Assembly: GCF_029240215.1 (NCBI RefSeq)
Contig: NZ_JARBTK010000005.1
Location: 83,813-147,812 of the forward strand
DNA from: Chryseobacterium sp.
GTDB lineage: Bacteria; Bacteroidota; Bacteroidia; Flavobacteriales; Weeksellaceae
Length of the DNA: 64,000 nucleotides
Reading direction: 5' to 3'
Below the pieces are notes generated by a model. It had not been told where the DNA came from, did not search any database, and worked only from the letters and a program-made list of their open reading frames with translations. Of this stretch, positions 50,984 to 59,412 are shown piece by piece (within the stretch, counting starts at the first letter, position 1; each line of letters starts with the position of its first letter). A program made the position numbers and the translations under genes.

Positions 50984-51796
50984 TTATTTTCTTGGCTTTT
51001 CTACTCCGATCCACGCTTCGCCTTCTCTTTTTACCTGACTTAGTGTGAATGTTTCAAAATCATCCGTTTTGTATTCGATGTTGTCTACGTTTCGCTCAAA
51101 TGGCATGATGTAGAAGAAATCTTTGTCTGTTTTATCAGCTTTAGTTCCTTTTTTCACAGTCGGCATATACTTTTTCTCGAATTTGTATTTTGGCAAATAT
51201 TGTTTCAGAGAAGCGTAAAACTTCTTGTCTTTCTCGCTTGGAATGATATCTACAATTTTGAACTCATCTTTTTTCTTGTCAACCCAAAGATAATAGTTGG
51301 TTTCTTCCATTGTCTTTTTGTTTAAAGAAGCAAAACCGAAAAATTCTTTTGGTACCAGTTCTTTAATTTTTTCAGCATCTACTTTAGTGAAATATTCACC
51401 TTGAGAAGGATCTACATAAGTTTCCAAATTGTACAGTAATACCTGGTTGTTTTGGAAGTTTTTGTTTTTAAAATATTGATCCAGAGATAATTCTGCTGTT
51501 TTTCTTAATTCTTTACCTCTGTCATCCAATTTTTTTGTAGGATTTTGCGGGTTTACTTTTTTTACAAAGTTGTAAAGAACTACAGGCTTTATATCCTTCA
51601 GGTGAGGAAATGTTTTTAATTGTTCAGCTTTTACTAACCAATAATATTGCTGATAGTAATCATCTTTCTCAGCAGGTTTTACACTTTTATAGGTAAGAGC
51701 CAGCTTTTTAGAATTAAGATATTTTCCATATTTACCTTGTCCAAAAGCGAAGCTTACAGATAGTAAAGCAAATAAAATAGTAATGTTTCTTTTCAT
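50984..51796 (-). CDS. Secreted protein of unknown function
   Basis: A 270-residue exported protein with signal peptide MKRNITILFALLSVSFAFGQ, cut before GKYGKYLNS. The mature part is rich in Lys and Tyr and looks alpha/beta, with KPVVLYNFVKKVNPQNPTKKLDDRGKELRKTAELSLDQYF (ends quoted), NNQVLLYNLETYVDPSQGEYF and ERNVDNIEYKTDDFETFTLSQV. I do not recognise the family; there is no sorting domain, so it is probably periplasmic. It is followed by a perfect terminator hairpin just before the MFS gene. Confidence 0.7.
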   Translation of the reverse strand: MKRNITILFALLSVSFAFGQGKYGKYLNSKKLALTYKSVKPAEKDDYYQQYYWLVKAEQLKTFPHLKDIKPVVLYNFVKKVNPQNPTKKLDDRGKELRKTAELSLDQYFKNKNFQNNQVLLYNLETYVDPSQGEYFTKVDAEKIKELVPKEFFGFASLNKKTMEETNYYLWVDKKKDEFKIVDIIPSEKDKKFYASLKQYLPKYKFEKKYMPTVKKGTKADKTDKDFFYIMPFERNVDNIEYKTDDFETFTLSQVKREGEAWIGVEKPRK

Positions 51797-51895
51797 TTTA
51801 CAGCAAAGATTTTTTTAATTTTTCAAATATAATTATTTATTAGATAATAAGTTTAATAGTTAGTTAAATTATCCAAATATTATTGATTTTATTCA

Positions 51896-51924
51896 AGAAA
51901 AAATCCTGTACGAATACAGGATTG
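51896..51924 (-). terminator. Terminator of asnB
   Basis: A stem of AATCCTGTA/TACAGGATT with loop CGAA and a T6 run on the minus strand, 16 bases after asnB. Confidence 0.85.
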
Positions 51925-51939
51925 ATAAATTTATTGATT

Positions 51940-53607
51940 TTAATAAGACGTTCCGTGTACTTTTACGGCTCTTCCGCTTGGGTCATTCATTTTTTTAAAA
52001 GCTTCATCCCATTCTAATGCGATAGGAGTAGAACAAGCTACAGAAGGTACAGAAGGTACGGTTTCAGCTGCAGTTTCACTTGGGAAATGCTCTTCGAAAA
52101 TCGTCCGATAACGATATTCTTCCTTATTTTGAGGTGTGTTTAGAGGAAATCTGAATTTTGCATTCGTCATCATTTCATCAGTTACGTATTTTTCTGCGAT
52201 GTCTTTCAGTGTGTCAATCCATGAATATCCGACTCCGTCAGAGAACTGTTCTTTCTGTCTCCATGCAATAGATTCTGGTAAAAGATCTTCAAAAGCTTTT
52301 CTCAAAACCCATTTTTCGATTTTTCCTTCTTCTTTGCTGATCATTTTATCCTGTGGATTTACGTTCATGGCAACATCCATAAATTCTTTATCCAAAAACG
52401 GAACTCTGCCTTCAATTCCCCAACTCATCAATGCTTTGTTGGCTCTTAAACAATCGTAAAGATGAAGTTTCCCAAGTTTTCTTACCGTTTCATCATGAAA
52501 TTCTTTTGCATTCGGAGCTTTATGGAAATATAAATATCCACCGAACAATTCATCTGCACCTTCACCTGAAAGGACCATTTTTATTCCCATCGATTTAATC
52601 ACTCTTGCCAAAAGATACATCGGTGTGGAAGCTCTGATTGTCGTAACATCATAAGTTTCCAGGTGATAAATTACATCACGGATTGCATCTAAACCTTCCT
52701 GAACGGTAAAATTAACTTCATGATGAACCGATCCGATATGTTCCGCTGCTTTTTTTGCTGCCGCCAAATCTGGAGAACCCTCTAAGCCAACTGCAAAACT
52801 GTGCAATCTCGGATACCAAGCTTCCTGAGTGTCGCCACTTTCAATTCTCTGTCTCGCGTATTTTGCAGTAACTGCAGAAATTATCGATGAATCTAACCCA
52901 CCTGAAAGCAAAACTCCATAAGGAACATCACTCATCAATTGTCTGTGGACCGCCTCTTCCAATCCTTTTCTGATCGCCTGAATATCTGTAACGTTATCTT
53001 TTACTGCATCAAAACTTTCCCAGTCTCTTTTGTACCATTGCTGAAGCTCCGTTCCCTCAATGTTGTACACATAATGTCCCGGAAGGAAAGTGTCAATTTT
53101 TTTACAGACTCCTTCCAAAGCTTTTAGTTCAGATGCGATATAATAGTTTCCGTTTTTGTCCCAACCTTGATATAAAGGACAAATTCCCATATGATCACGG
53201 GCAATCAGATAAACGTTGTTTTCGATGTCGTATAGGGCAAAGGCGAAAATTCCATTTAATTTTTCGATGAAATCTTTTCCGTATTTTTGATACAAGGCTA
53301 AAATAACTTCGCAGTCAGATTTGGTTTGAAACTCATAATCCGGAAATTCTTCTTTTAGCTCACGGTGATTATAGATTTCTCCGTTTACGGCTAAAACAAT
53401 TTTTCCGTCTTTAGAAAATAGAGGTTGTTTTCCGGAAGTAGGATCTACGATGGCAAGTCTTTCGTGAGAAAATAAAACTTTCTCATTTTGAAAAACACCA
53501 CTCCAGTCCGGTCCACGATGACGGATCTTTTTAGACATTTCCAAGACTTGAGGTCTTAATATTTCAGTTTGTTGTTTGGCATCAAACAAGCATACGATTC
53601 CACACAT
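51940..53607 (-). CDS. asnB: Asparagine synthase B (glutamine-hydrolysing)
   Basis: AsnB makes asparagine from aspartate, glutamine and ATP. The 555-residue protein begins MCGIVCLFD, with Cys2 as the glutaminase nucleophile, and has RHRGPDWSG, HERLAIVDP and NGEIYNH in that domain. The synthetase domain holds the PP-loop LLSGGLDSSIISAV (about residue 232), MVLSGEGADELFGGY and WGIEGRVPFLDKEF. It ends with a 20-residue Ser/Pro/Thr tail. A -7 box lies at 53626-53633. It is a single gene with its own terminator. Confidence 0.95.
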   Translation of the reverse strand: MCGIVCLFDAKQQTEILRPQVLEMSKKIRHRGPDWSGVFQNEKVLFSHERLAIVDPTSGKQPLFSKDGKIVLAVNGEIYNHRELKEEFPDYEFQTKSDCEVILALYQKYGKDFIEKLNGIFAFALYDIENNVYLIARDHMGICPLYQGWDKNGNYYIASELKALEGVCKKIDTFLPGHYVYNIEGTELQQWYKRDWESFDAVKDNVTDIQAIRKGLEEAVHRQLMSDVPYGVLLSGGLDSSIISAVTAKYARQRIESGDTQEAWYPRLHSFAVGLEGSPDLAAAKKAAEHIGSVHHEVNFTVQEGLDAIRDVIYHLETYDVTTIRASTPMYLLARVIKSMGIKMVLSGEGADELFGGYLYFHKAPNAKEFHDETVRKLGKLHLYDCLRANKALMSWGIEGRVPFLDKEFMDVAMNVNPQDKMISKEEGKIEKWVLRKAFEDLLPESIAWRQKEQFSDGVGYSWIDTLKDIAEKYVTDEMMTNAKFRFPLNTPQNKEEYRYRTIFEEHFPSETAAETVPSVPSVACSTPIALEWDEAFKKMNDPSGRAVKVHGTSY

Positions 53608-53625
53608 GTTATTTTTATTTGAAGC

Positions 53626-53633
53626 AAAAGTAA
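53626..53633 (-). promoter_or_regulatory. -7 promoter element of asnB
   Basis: TACTTTTG on the minus strand, 18 bases before the asnB ATG. No -33 TTG at the normal distance. Confidence 0.55.
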
Positions 53634-53889
53634 ACTATATGTACAAATTTTAAAATAAAAATTTAATTAAAGTTTATATTTTAAATTAAATAGCATTAAT
53701 TGGTTTAAAATGTTATTTGTGTGTTGGTTTTTACTACGTGTGTGGTTGATATTTTTCATGGTCTGATTTACCTGATGAATGAGCAAAAACAAAAAAAGTT
53801 TAAAAATATTGATGTATGATAATTAATAATTCAAATATTTTTCATTCCTTTGTTGCTCGAAATAATTTTTTTTCATCATTTGTGTTTTT

Positions 53890-53920
53890 ACCTCCTTGTA
53901 ATAATATTGCAAGGAGGTTT
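53890..53920 (+). terminator. Hairpin with plus-strand T-run, no plus-strand gene upstream
   Basis: ACCTCCTTG pairs with CAAGGAGGT around a TAATAATATTG centre, followed by TTTTGTTTTT on the plus strand. On the minus strand an A-run follows instead. As the end of the PNGase F-like gene (minus strand) lies beside it, it may still serve that gene poorly, or end a plus-strand RNA. Confidence 0.6.
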
Positions 53921-53925
53921 TGTTT

Positions 53926-55590
53926 TTATTCAGAACCCAGTAAAACACCGGAAACGTTCCATGCGCTGAAGCTCGTTCCTTCCGGTTTTCCCTGAGGAAT
54001 TTTTACTTGAATGGTATGTTTTCCTGCTTTTAAATCTCCCAATTGTATATAATTCGGATTGGTTATCGTTCCCGGACACCAATTTGATCGACTGAGATCA
54101 GAAGACGAAAGTCCGTCAGGAAAATTTCCTGAAGCGGGATTATAAAGTCGGTAAGATCCGCAATCGGTTCTCCAGGGTGTAAAAGAGAATGTCATTTTTC
54201 CATCCAGATAAATAGAGTTTACCTTAGGAATAAACTCATCACCGTTTTCCCAGCCACCATGTCCGGTTGTGATATATCTTAACTGAGCATTTTTAAGGTT
54301 TTTTTCTAAATTAAATTCCACAAAAAGTCCTTTTTCATTATCAAACATCGTTGCATAATCCTGTCCCGCCATTTCCATAATATTCGTCGTATTAAAAAGT
54401 GAAATGACCTGATTGTTTTTGTTGACAATCTGATCACTTTTATGAATGGTAATGTCTAACCTTACTTTATGGCCACCCTTATCGTAATTTCCTATAAAAG
54501 TTCCGATCCAGATTTCTTTTTCCGAAAGAGAAGGTTTTAACTCGGTAATGTCTTGTCGAAACGGACTTACAGTTTGCCAGGTCTTATCTTTTAGTTCTAA
54601 ATTATTAAACTTATTGATTCCGAAAGCTGTAAAAAATCTCATCAGCTCTATCGCCGGCTGATACTTTTCATTAGAGATAACTCCGAAATATTGTTTGCCG
54701 TTTCCGTTTTCAAAAAGGGGAAGTGTTTTTACGCCTTTTTCCAGTCCATCAAAAAATGATTGTGATTTGTTTTCCGGAATAAAAAATACCGTTCCGGTTC
54801 TGTCGTAAGCATCACCGTTGGATTGCTGTTTCAGTTCCACAAAAACATTTTCACCCTCAGAAATCTTCGGGAATTTGATTTTCTTTAAAATGATCGTTCC
54901 GTTGGCAAATCTTTTTATGTTTTCATCAGATTTTGACTGATCTGAGAAATTAATGATTTCGTTTTCAAAGACTTTTAAAGTGGTGAATCTGCTTTTCCAG
55001 AGTAAATCTTTATAACTCAAAAGATCTGTGGTTGTTATGGGCTTGTTGATGATGTTTTCGATGCCTGATTTTTTGATCTTTTTTAATGAAGTTGCAGTCG
55101 TTGCAGAATTTCCGTTTCGTTCGATTTCTAAGACCAAACCTAAATTTTGTCCGAGGCTCGAGGGTCCGCCTTTCAGTTTGAGATCATTTGTGTACCAAAC
55201 TTCAATAGTGTTTGAATTTATTTTTGTGACTGCTTTTTTACAGTTGTAGCCTAAGATTTTTTTAGTTTCAGAAGTGAATTCAAAGCTTTGTTTACTCACC
55301 GATTCTGCATCAGAAGTTGATATGATTTCTCCGGGTTTTAAAAATCCGTAAGAAATGATCGTATTTGAAGGTTTTTCTATTTTACTGATTTCAAACGGAT
55401 AATCGTTTTTTTGTTCTTTGGTTTTGGTATTTAAAATGTAATTTTCATTCTCATTCACCCAAACAATTACAGGATTTTGATTGGGCTGAGTTTTTCCGTT
55501 GTACGAACTTGTGTATTGAATTTCGTAGGTCTGCGCAAAGTTTAAAGCAAATGAAAAAATAAAAAAACTGATGAATAATGCTCTTATCAT
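53926..55590 (-). CDS. Secreted peptide-N-glycosidase F (PNGase F-II-like) with extra N-terminal domain
   Basis: A 554-residue exported protein with signal peptide MIRALFISFFIFSFALNFAQ. Residues ~20-180 resemble a GLPGLI-type beta domain (TSETKKILGYNCKKAVTKI, EVWYTNDL, GPSSLGQNLGLVLEI). The C-terminal part, from about 370, resembles the PNGase F catalytic jelly rolls, with the strongest segments TTGHGGWENGDEF, TDCGSYRLYNPASGNFPDG and SSSDLSRSNWCPGT near 445-520, and a final HTIQVKIPQG...WNVSGVLL. PNGase F cleaves N-glycans from asparagine; the N-terminal extra domain recalls the PNGase F-II of Elizabethkingia. Catalytic residues were not verified. Its -7 box may lie in the terminator loop at 55652-55659. 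Confidence 0.82.
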   Translation of the reverse strand: MIRALFISFFIFSFALNFAQTYEIQYTSSYNGKTQPNQNPVIVWVNENENYILNTKTKEQKNDYPFEISKIEKPSNTIISYGFLKPGEIISTSDAESVSKQSFEFTSETKKILGYNCKKAVTKINSNTIEVWYTNDLKLKGGPSSLGQNLGLVLEIERNGNSATTATSLKKIKKSGIENIINKPITTTDLLSYKDLLWKSRFTTLKVFENEIINFSDQSKSDENIKRFANGTIILKKIKFPKISEGENVFVELKQQSNGDAYDRTGTVFFIPENKSQSFFDGLEKGVKTLPLFENGNGKQYFGVISNEKYQPAIELMRFFTAFGINKFNNLELKDKTWQTVSPFRQDITELKPSLSEKEIWIGTFIGNYDKGGHKVRLDITIHKSDQIVNKNNQVISLFNTTNIMEMAGQDYATMFDNEKGLFVEFNLEKNLKNAQLRYITTGHGGWENGDEFIPKVNSIYLDGKMTFSFTPWRTDCGSYRLYNPASGNFPDGLSSSDLSRSNWCPGTITNPNYIQLGDLKAGKHTIQVKIPQGKPEGTSFSAWNVSGVLLGSE

Positions 55591-55634
55591 GATGTAATGA
55601 TGGTTTTTACAAAGGTAAATGTTTGCATTAGTTT

Positions 55635-55668
55635 ACTAAAAAAAACTACTCCAAAAATAGAGTAGTTT
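55635..55668 (-). terminator. Terminator of the RsmB-type gene with -7 box in its loop
   Basis: A nine-base stem AAACTACTC/GAGTAGTTT, followed on the minus strand by a T8 run. The eight loop bases read TATTTTTG on the minus strand, an exact match to the -7 consensus, 62 bases before the PNGase F-like start. Confidence 0.8.
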
Positions 55669-55689
55669 GTATGTTATATTTAAATAAAT

Positions 55690-56838
55690 TTAAGCCAATC
55701 TTTCAATAAGAGCCATATAGAATCCGTCGTAGCCTTGACTTGGCATTATTTTTTCGTCTTTGATCAATTTGAAATCAGGGTTGTTTTTCAAAAATTCGGC
55801 AACCTGTTCGTTGTTTTCTGATGGAAGAATTGAGCATGTAGCATACACCATTTTTCCGCCTTTTTTAAGAATTTTAGAATAATTCCACTTGCTGTCAGGA
55901 TTTCTTTTTAAAACTCCCAAACCTGAACATGGCGCATCAATCAAAAGTCTGTCGGCAGTTTCATGAAGACGTTTGATCACTTTGTTGTCAGAAATCATAC
56001 GGGTTTCAATATTGTGAGCTCCGGCTCTTTTTGCACGGCGCTTCAATTCAGCCAATTTCCATTCGTAAATGTCTAAAGCAATAATCTGACCTTTGTTTCC
56101 CATCAATGCTGCTAAGTGAAGTGTTTTTCCACCTGCTCCTGCGCAAACGTCAACCACTCTCTGACCTTCTTTTACATCAAGAAAATATCCGATTTTTTGA
56201 GAAGTTGCATCTTGTACTTCAAACAATCCGTCTTTGAATGCACTGGTAAGAAAAACATTCTTTTTTTCTTCTAACTGCACTGCATCAGGATAATTTTTTA
56301 CGGTGTAAGCCACTACGTTTTCAACCGCAAGATCTGCAATCAGTTCTTTTGCTGAGGTTTTCAACGAATTTGCTCTTAAAACTGTCGGAGCTTGCTCGTT
56401 CAAAGCCTTCATTTCTTTTTCCCAGATAGGGCCCAGTTCTTTTTCTAAAGTTTCAGCCAGCCATTCAGGAATTGAATATTCAATAGATTTTGTAGGAACT
56501 GTTCCTTTTTTCAGTTTTGTAGTAATGTCAGCGATTTTGATGCCTTCAAACTCTTCAAATCTTTTGTAGTTGGTTTTGCTATAAAGACAGTAAGCAACAA
56601 TTAATTTATAGACATTATCAGGTTTTACACTTTCACCCATATAATATTCAAGGCGTCTTTTCCAACGGATGATGTTGTAGAAAATCTCAGAAACAACTGC
56701 TCTGTCCTGGCTTCCCCACTTTCTATGAGCTTTTAAAAGTCTTTCGATTACTTTATCGGCGTATTTATTTTTCTCAAAAAAAGTTTCTTGTAAAGCATCG
56801 TGAATTCCGATGGCCAAGTTTCTGTGTATTAATTCCAT
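55690..56838 (-). CDS. RsmB/Nop2-family RNA (cytosine-C5)-methyltransferase
   Basis: A 382-residue SAM-dependent m5C methyltransferase acting on rRNA or tRNA. The N-terminal RsmB/NusB-like helices (RLLKAHRKWGSQDRAVVSEIFYNIIRWKRR, ends quoted) precede the Rossmann domain: VVDVCAGAGGKTLHLAALM (motif I), DIYEWKLAELKRRAKRAG, LLIDAPCSGLGVLKRNPDSKW (motif IV, catalytic Cys) and MVYATCSILPSENNEQV (motif VI, second Cys). The ATG at 56838 is chosen; a longer reading from 56949 crosses the promoter (TATTTTTG at 56864-56871). The exact RNA target is inferred only at family level. Confidence 0.92.
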   Translation of the reverse strand: MELIHRNLAIGIHDALQETFFEKNKYADKVIERLLKAHRKWGSQDRAVVSEIFYNIIRWKRRLEYYMGESVKPDNVYKLIVAYCLYSKTNYKRFEEFEGIKIADITTKLKKGTVPTKSIEYSIPEWLAETLEKELGPIWEKEMKALNEQAPTVLRANSLKTSAKELIADLAVENVVAYTVKNYPDAVQLEEKKNVFLTSAFKDGLFEVQDATSQKIGYFLDVKEGQRVVDVCAGAGGKTLHLAALMGNKGQIIALDIYEWKLAELKRRAKRAGAHNIETRMISDNKVIKRLHETADRLLIDAPCSGLGVLKRNPDSKWNYSKILKKGGKMVYATCSILPSENNEQVAEFLKNNPDFKLIKDEKIMPSQGYDGFYMALIERLA

Positions 56839-56863
56839 TGTTGCAGTATGCTGTTTGAACTTG

Positions 56864-56871
56864 CAAAAATA
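56864..56871 (-). promoter_or_regulatory. -7 promoter element of the RsmB-type methyltransferase gene
   Basis: TATTTTTG on the minus strand, 25 bases before the ATG at 56838; no TTG at the usual -33 distance. Confidence 0.55.
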
Positions 56872-56997
56872 CGAATTTAAGTTGAGAGTTAAGAGTTTAT
56901 GCGTATGACTTATATTAATGTTGGTTTTTGAATTTAATTTCAAGATCACTAAGATTTAATCTGTTATAAAATGAATTTCTTTTTACTCAATTTCAAT

Positions 56998-57029
56998 TTG
57001 AAACTTATAATTCAAAAAAATTATCTTTG
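56998..57029 (+). promoter_or_regulatory. Promoter of the PhnA-like gene
   Basis: TTG at 56998-57000, 21 bases, then TATCTTTG at 57022-57029. The -7 box covers the TTG at 57027, ruling it out as a start codon. Confidence 0.75.
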
Positions 57030-57044
57030 CAAAAATTTAAAAAT

Positions 57045-57389
57045 ATGAGTGATGTAGTTATTTGCCCGAAGTGTAGTTCTGAGTTTACTTATGAACAGGA
57101 TGATTTGATGGTTTGCTCTCAGTGCTTTTATGAATGGAATCCAAAAGAAACTGCTGCCGAAAATGATAATTCGGGGAAAATTTTTGACGCTAACGGAAAT
57201 GAGTTACAGGATGGAGATTCTGTAGTTGTAGTGAAAGATCTTCCAGTAAAAGGTGCTCCGAAACCGGTGAAAGCAGGTACCAAAGTAAAGAATATCCGTC
57301 TAAGACCTGAAAGCGATCATAATATCGACTGTAAAATTGACGGCTTTGGTTCTATGGCACTGAAGTCTGAATTTGTAAAAAAGGCTTAA
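57045..57389 (+). CDS. PhnA-like (YjdM) zinc-ribbon protein
   Basis: A 114-residue protein of the PhnA/YjdM family. The zinc ribbon uses two CxxC pairs: [10 protein letters not shown] (residues about 7-10) and [10 protein letters not shown] (about 25-28). The C-terminal PhnA domain has [23 protein letters not shown] and [19 protein letters not shown]. Despite the name, the family is not clearly tied to phosphonate use; the function is unknown. ATG 57045 is chosen because the upstream in-frame TTG is within the promoter. Confidence 0.92.
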   Translation: MSDVVICPKCSSEFTYEQDDLMVCSQCFYEWNPKETAAENDNSGKIFDANGNELQDGDSVVVVKDLPVKGAPKPVKAGTKVKNIRLRPESDHNIDCKIDGFGSMALKSEFVKKA

Positions 57390-57411
57390 GAAATATTTCT
57401 TTTAAAAAAAT

Positions 57412-57442
57412 AAAATGCGTTCCCATTCGGACGCATTTTTTT
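57412..57442 (+). terminator. Terminator of the PhnA-like gene
   Basis: AAAATGCGT pairs with ACGCATTTT, with an inner TCC/GGA pair and CATTC loop, followed by T7. Confidence 0.85.
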
Positions 57443-57664
57443 CATAAAAAAAGGAAAAGATTGGACAGTGTTATCTTCCAGAAACTTGATTGCAGGAGAA
57501 AAAATGCTAATTTCAGTCTCAATGGCGGAAGAAAATTGACCAAAAGTTTCCTTATGCTGTTGTAATAACAAATGTATTAAATAGCTTGATAATCAGAAAG
57601 ATATTTAAATTAAATTTATCCACAAACTAACATTGAGAGTCTGAATAAAATGTTAATTTTTAAA

Positions 57665-58597
57665 TTAAAAAGTAATTTTTAAACTTCCTTCCAATACTTT
57701 ATCGGTATGAATGATGATCTCTTTACCTTTAGAAATGATCTTATTCCAATAATGATTTCCGGCAAATCTGCTTTCCGAAACTTCTGCATCAAAACCATGA
57801 TCTGCAACTTTTATCTGATGTGGATAATAGGCAAAATTTGAAATTCCAAACTCAGATTTTTCGGTTTCTGAAAAAATATTGACCTCACCAAAAAGTTTAG
57901 CAACATATATATTATAAGGGGTTTTGTAAGTTTCTTCAGCATTGTCATTCTGTATCAATCTTCCATTTTCCAGAATCACGATCTGATCAAGCCACGGAAT
58001 AATGTCCTGAAGTTCGTGCGTTGAAATAATCAGAGAAATGTTTTTATCTTTTACATATCGGAAAAGCTTTTCTCGAAGTTCAATTTTACGTGCAAAATCA
58101 AGATGACTGAAAGGTTCATCCAGTAAAAGTAATTTAGGTAAAACTGAAAGTGCTCTTGCAATGGCAACTCTCTGCTGTTGTCCGCCACTCAGGTTTTTTG
58201 GCAGTACATTTGCAAACTCCGATAGCCCAACGACATCCAAAAGCTCATTCACAGTCTCTTTTTTCTTTGCAAAATTAATATTTGAAATAAATTTCCCCAC
58301 ATTTTCGGCTACAGTTGCATATGGCATCAAGTCGAAATTCTGAGCAACAAATTTCATTTCGGCTTCTCCTGGAACAAGATTTCCTTTAGGGCCCATCAGT
58401 TTTTTACCTTCAAAAGTGATCTCGCCCTCTTCCCAATTCAGAAGTCCGTAGATAAGACTCAGTAAAGTAGATTTCCCGCAACCACTTTCTCCTGCTAATG
58501 CAATTGTTTTTCCTTCACCCAGTTTGAGATTGAAATTTTGGAACAAAGTTTTTTCTTTGGTATGCGAAAAATGTAAGTTGTTTATCTCTAATAGCAT
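57665..58597 (-). CDS. ABC transporter ATP-binding protein (PotA/FbpC-like), no partner genes nearby
   Basis: A 310-residue ABC ATPase. Walker A is GESGCGKSTLL at residues 37-47, the Q-loop is in VAQNFDLMP, the signature is NLSGGQQQRVAIARAL near 136-151, and Walker B is LLLLDEPFSHLDFARK. The H-loop His is in ISTHELQDI. The last ~75 residues form a TOBE-like C-terminal domain (HQIKVADHGFDAEVSESRFAGNHYWNKIIS, ends quoted), as in import ATPases for polyamines, iron or molybdate. No permease or binding protein is adjacent, so the transported substrate and direction are unknown. Confidence 0.9.
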   Translation of the reverse strand: MLLEINNLHFSHTKEKTLFQNFNLKLGEGKTIALAGESGCGKSTLLSLIYGLLNWEEGEITFEGKKLMGPKGNLVPGEAEMKFVAQNFDLMPYATVAENVGKFISNINFAKKKETVNELLDVVGLSEFANVLPKNLSGGQQQRVAIARALSVLPKLLLLDEPFSHLDFARKIELREKLFRYVKDKNISLIISTHELQDIIPWLDQIVILENGRLIQNDNAEETYKTPYNIYVAKLFGEVNIFSETEKSEFGISNFAYYPHQIKVADHGFDAEVSESRFAGNHYWNKIISKGKEIIIHTDKVLEGSLKITF

Positions 58598-58674
58598 TAT
58601 ACAAAAATAGTGGTTTTACATTAGACTGGCATATTTTTAGTAATTTAGCATAACGTTAAAATTATTATAAAAAA

Positions 58675-58719
58675 ATCGCATCATCAGAGAAATTTTATCC
58701 TGCTACAAGCAGATGCGAT
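58675..58719 (+). other. Inverted repeat with inner hairpin in the yceI leader
   Basis: ATCGCATC (58675-58682) pairs exactly with GATGCGAT (58712-58719), and between them CTGCT-ACA-AGCAG forms an inner hairpin. It lies 31 bases before the YceI-like gene and may be a structured 5' leader or an operator. Confidence 0.45.
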
Positions 58720-58749
58720 CTCTAAATCTTTAAAAAAATACCTTACAAT

Positions 58750-59406
58750 ATGAAAAGAAGATTATTTTCCCTTGCTATTCCTGTGCTTTTTGCAGCTGTA
58801 TTAGTTTCGTGCCAGAAAGAAAAACCTGTAACGGGTGAGAGTAGTGATGTTACAACCACAAAAGACGGTAACAAATATGTGCTTGATACTTTAAACAGCA
58901 AGGTAGAATGGAAGGGTTATAAAGTTTTCAAATCTGAAAATACAAGTCATTTTGGAACGATAACTTTTGAAAGCGGAGATGTTACTGTAAAAGACGGGAA
59001 ACTAGAAAGTGGAAAATTTGTTGCAGATATGAATTCTCTTACTTCTGTAGATTTAAAAGATGATGCAGATCAATTAGGAAAGCTAAACGGTCATCTGAAA
59101 AGCGGAGATTTCTTTGAAACAGAAAAATTCCCGACTGCTTCTTACGAAATCACAAAAGTAACTCCATCCGCAGAAGGTGATTATAATACACTTTTGGATG
59201 GAAATTTAACGATAAAAGGAATTACAAAACCTATTCAATTTAAAGCAAATGTTTCTGTAAACGAAGGAATGGTGAGCATTGCAACGGAACCTAAAGATAT
59301 TATGAGAGAAGAGTTTGGAGTGAAATTTCAAAGTCCTGCTGAAAATGGAGTGATCAAAGATGAGGTGACTCTTCAGATTAATGTAAAAGCTTTAGAAAAA
59401 AAATAA
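58750..59406 (+). CDS. YceI family lipoprotein
   Basis: A 218-residue lipoprotein with a signal (MKRRLFSLAIPVLFAAVLVSC, Cys21) followed by QKEKPVTGESSD. The body is a YceI lipocalin-like barrel: YVLDTLNSKVEWKGYKVF, HFGTITFESGDVTVKDGKLESGKFVADMNSL (ends quoted), LNGHLKSGDFFETEKFPTASYEITKV, and NLTIKGITKPIQF. Family proteins bind isoprenoid-type lipids such as polyprenyl ubiquinone. Being lipid-anchored it is probably periplasmic. It is preceded by an inverted repeat and followed after six bases by a 39-residue membrane peptide gene. Confidence 0.9.
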   Translation: MKRRLFSLAIPVLFAAVLVSCQKEKPVTGESSDVTTTKDGNKYVLDTLNSKVEWKGYKVFKSENTSHFGTITFESGDVTVKDGKLESGKFVADMNSLTSVDLKDDADQLGKLNGHLKSGDFFETEKFPTASYEITKVTPSAEGDYNTLLDGNLTIKGITKPIQFKANVSVNEGMVSIATEPKDIMREEFGVKFQSPAENGVIKDEVTLQINVKALEKK

Positions 59407-59412
59407 TTTAAA

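Larger units (their letters stand above)
53608..53925. other. 318-base intergenic region between asnB and the PNGase F-like gene
   Basis: It holds the asnB -7 box at the left and a hairpin with a plus-strand T-run at the right (53890-53920). In between is AT-rich sequence with no recognisable gene. A 18-codon plus-strand ORF at 53710-53766 codes for a hydrophobic peptide (MLFVCWFLLRVWLIFFMV), not supported by other signals. Confidence 0.5.

Noticed and set aside
57027..57044. TTG-initiated extension of the PhnA-like protein
   Set aside because: The TTG is the end of the TATCTTTG promoter box.
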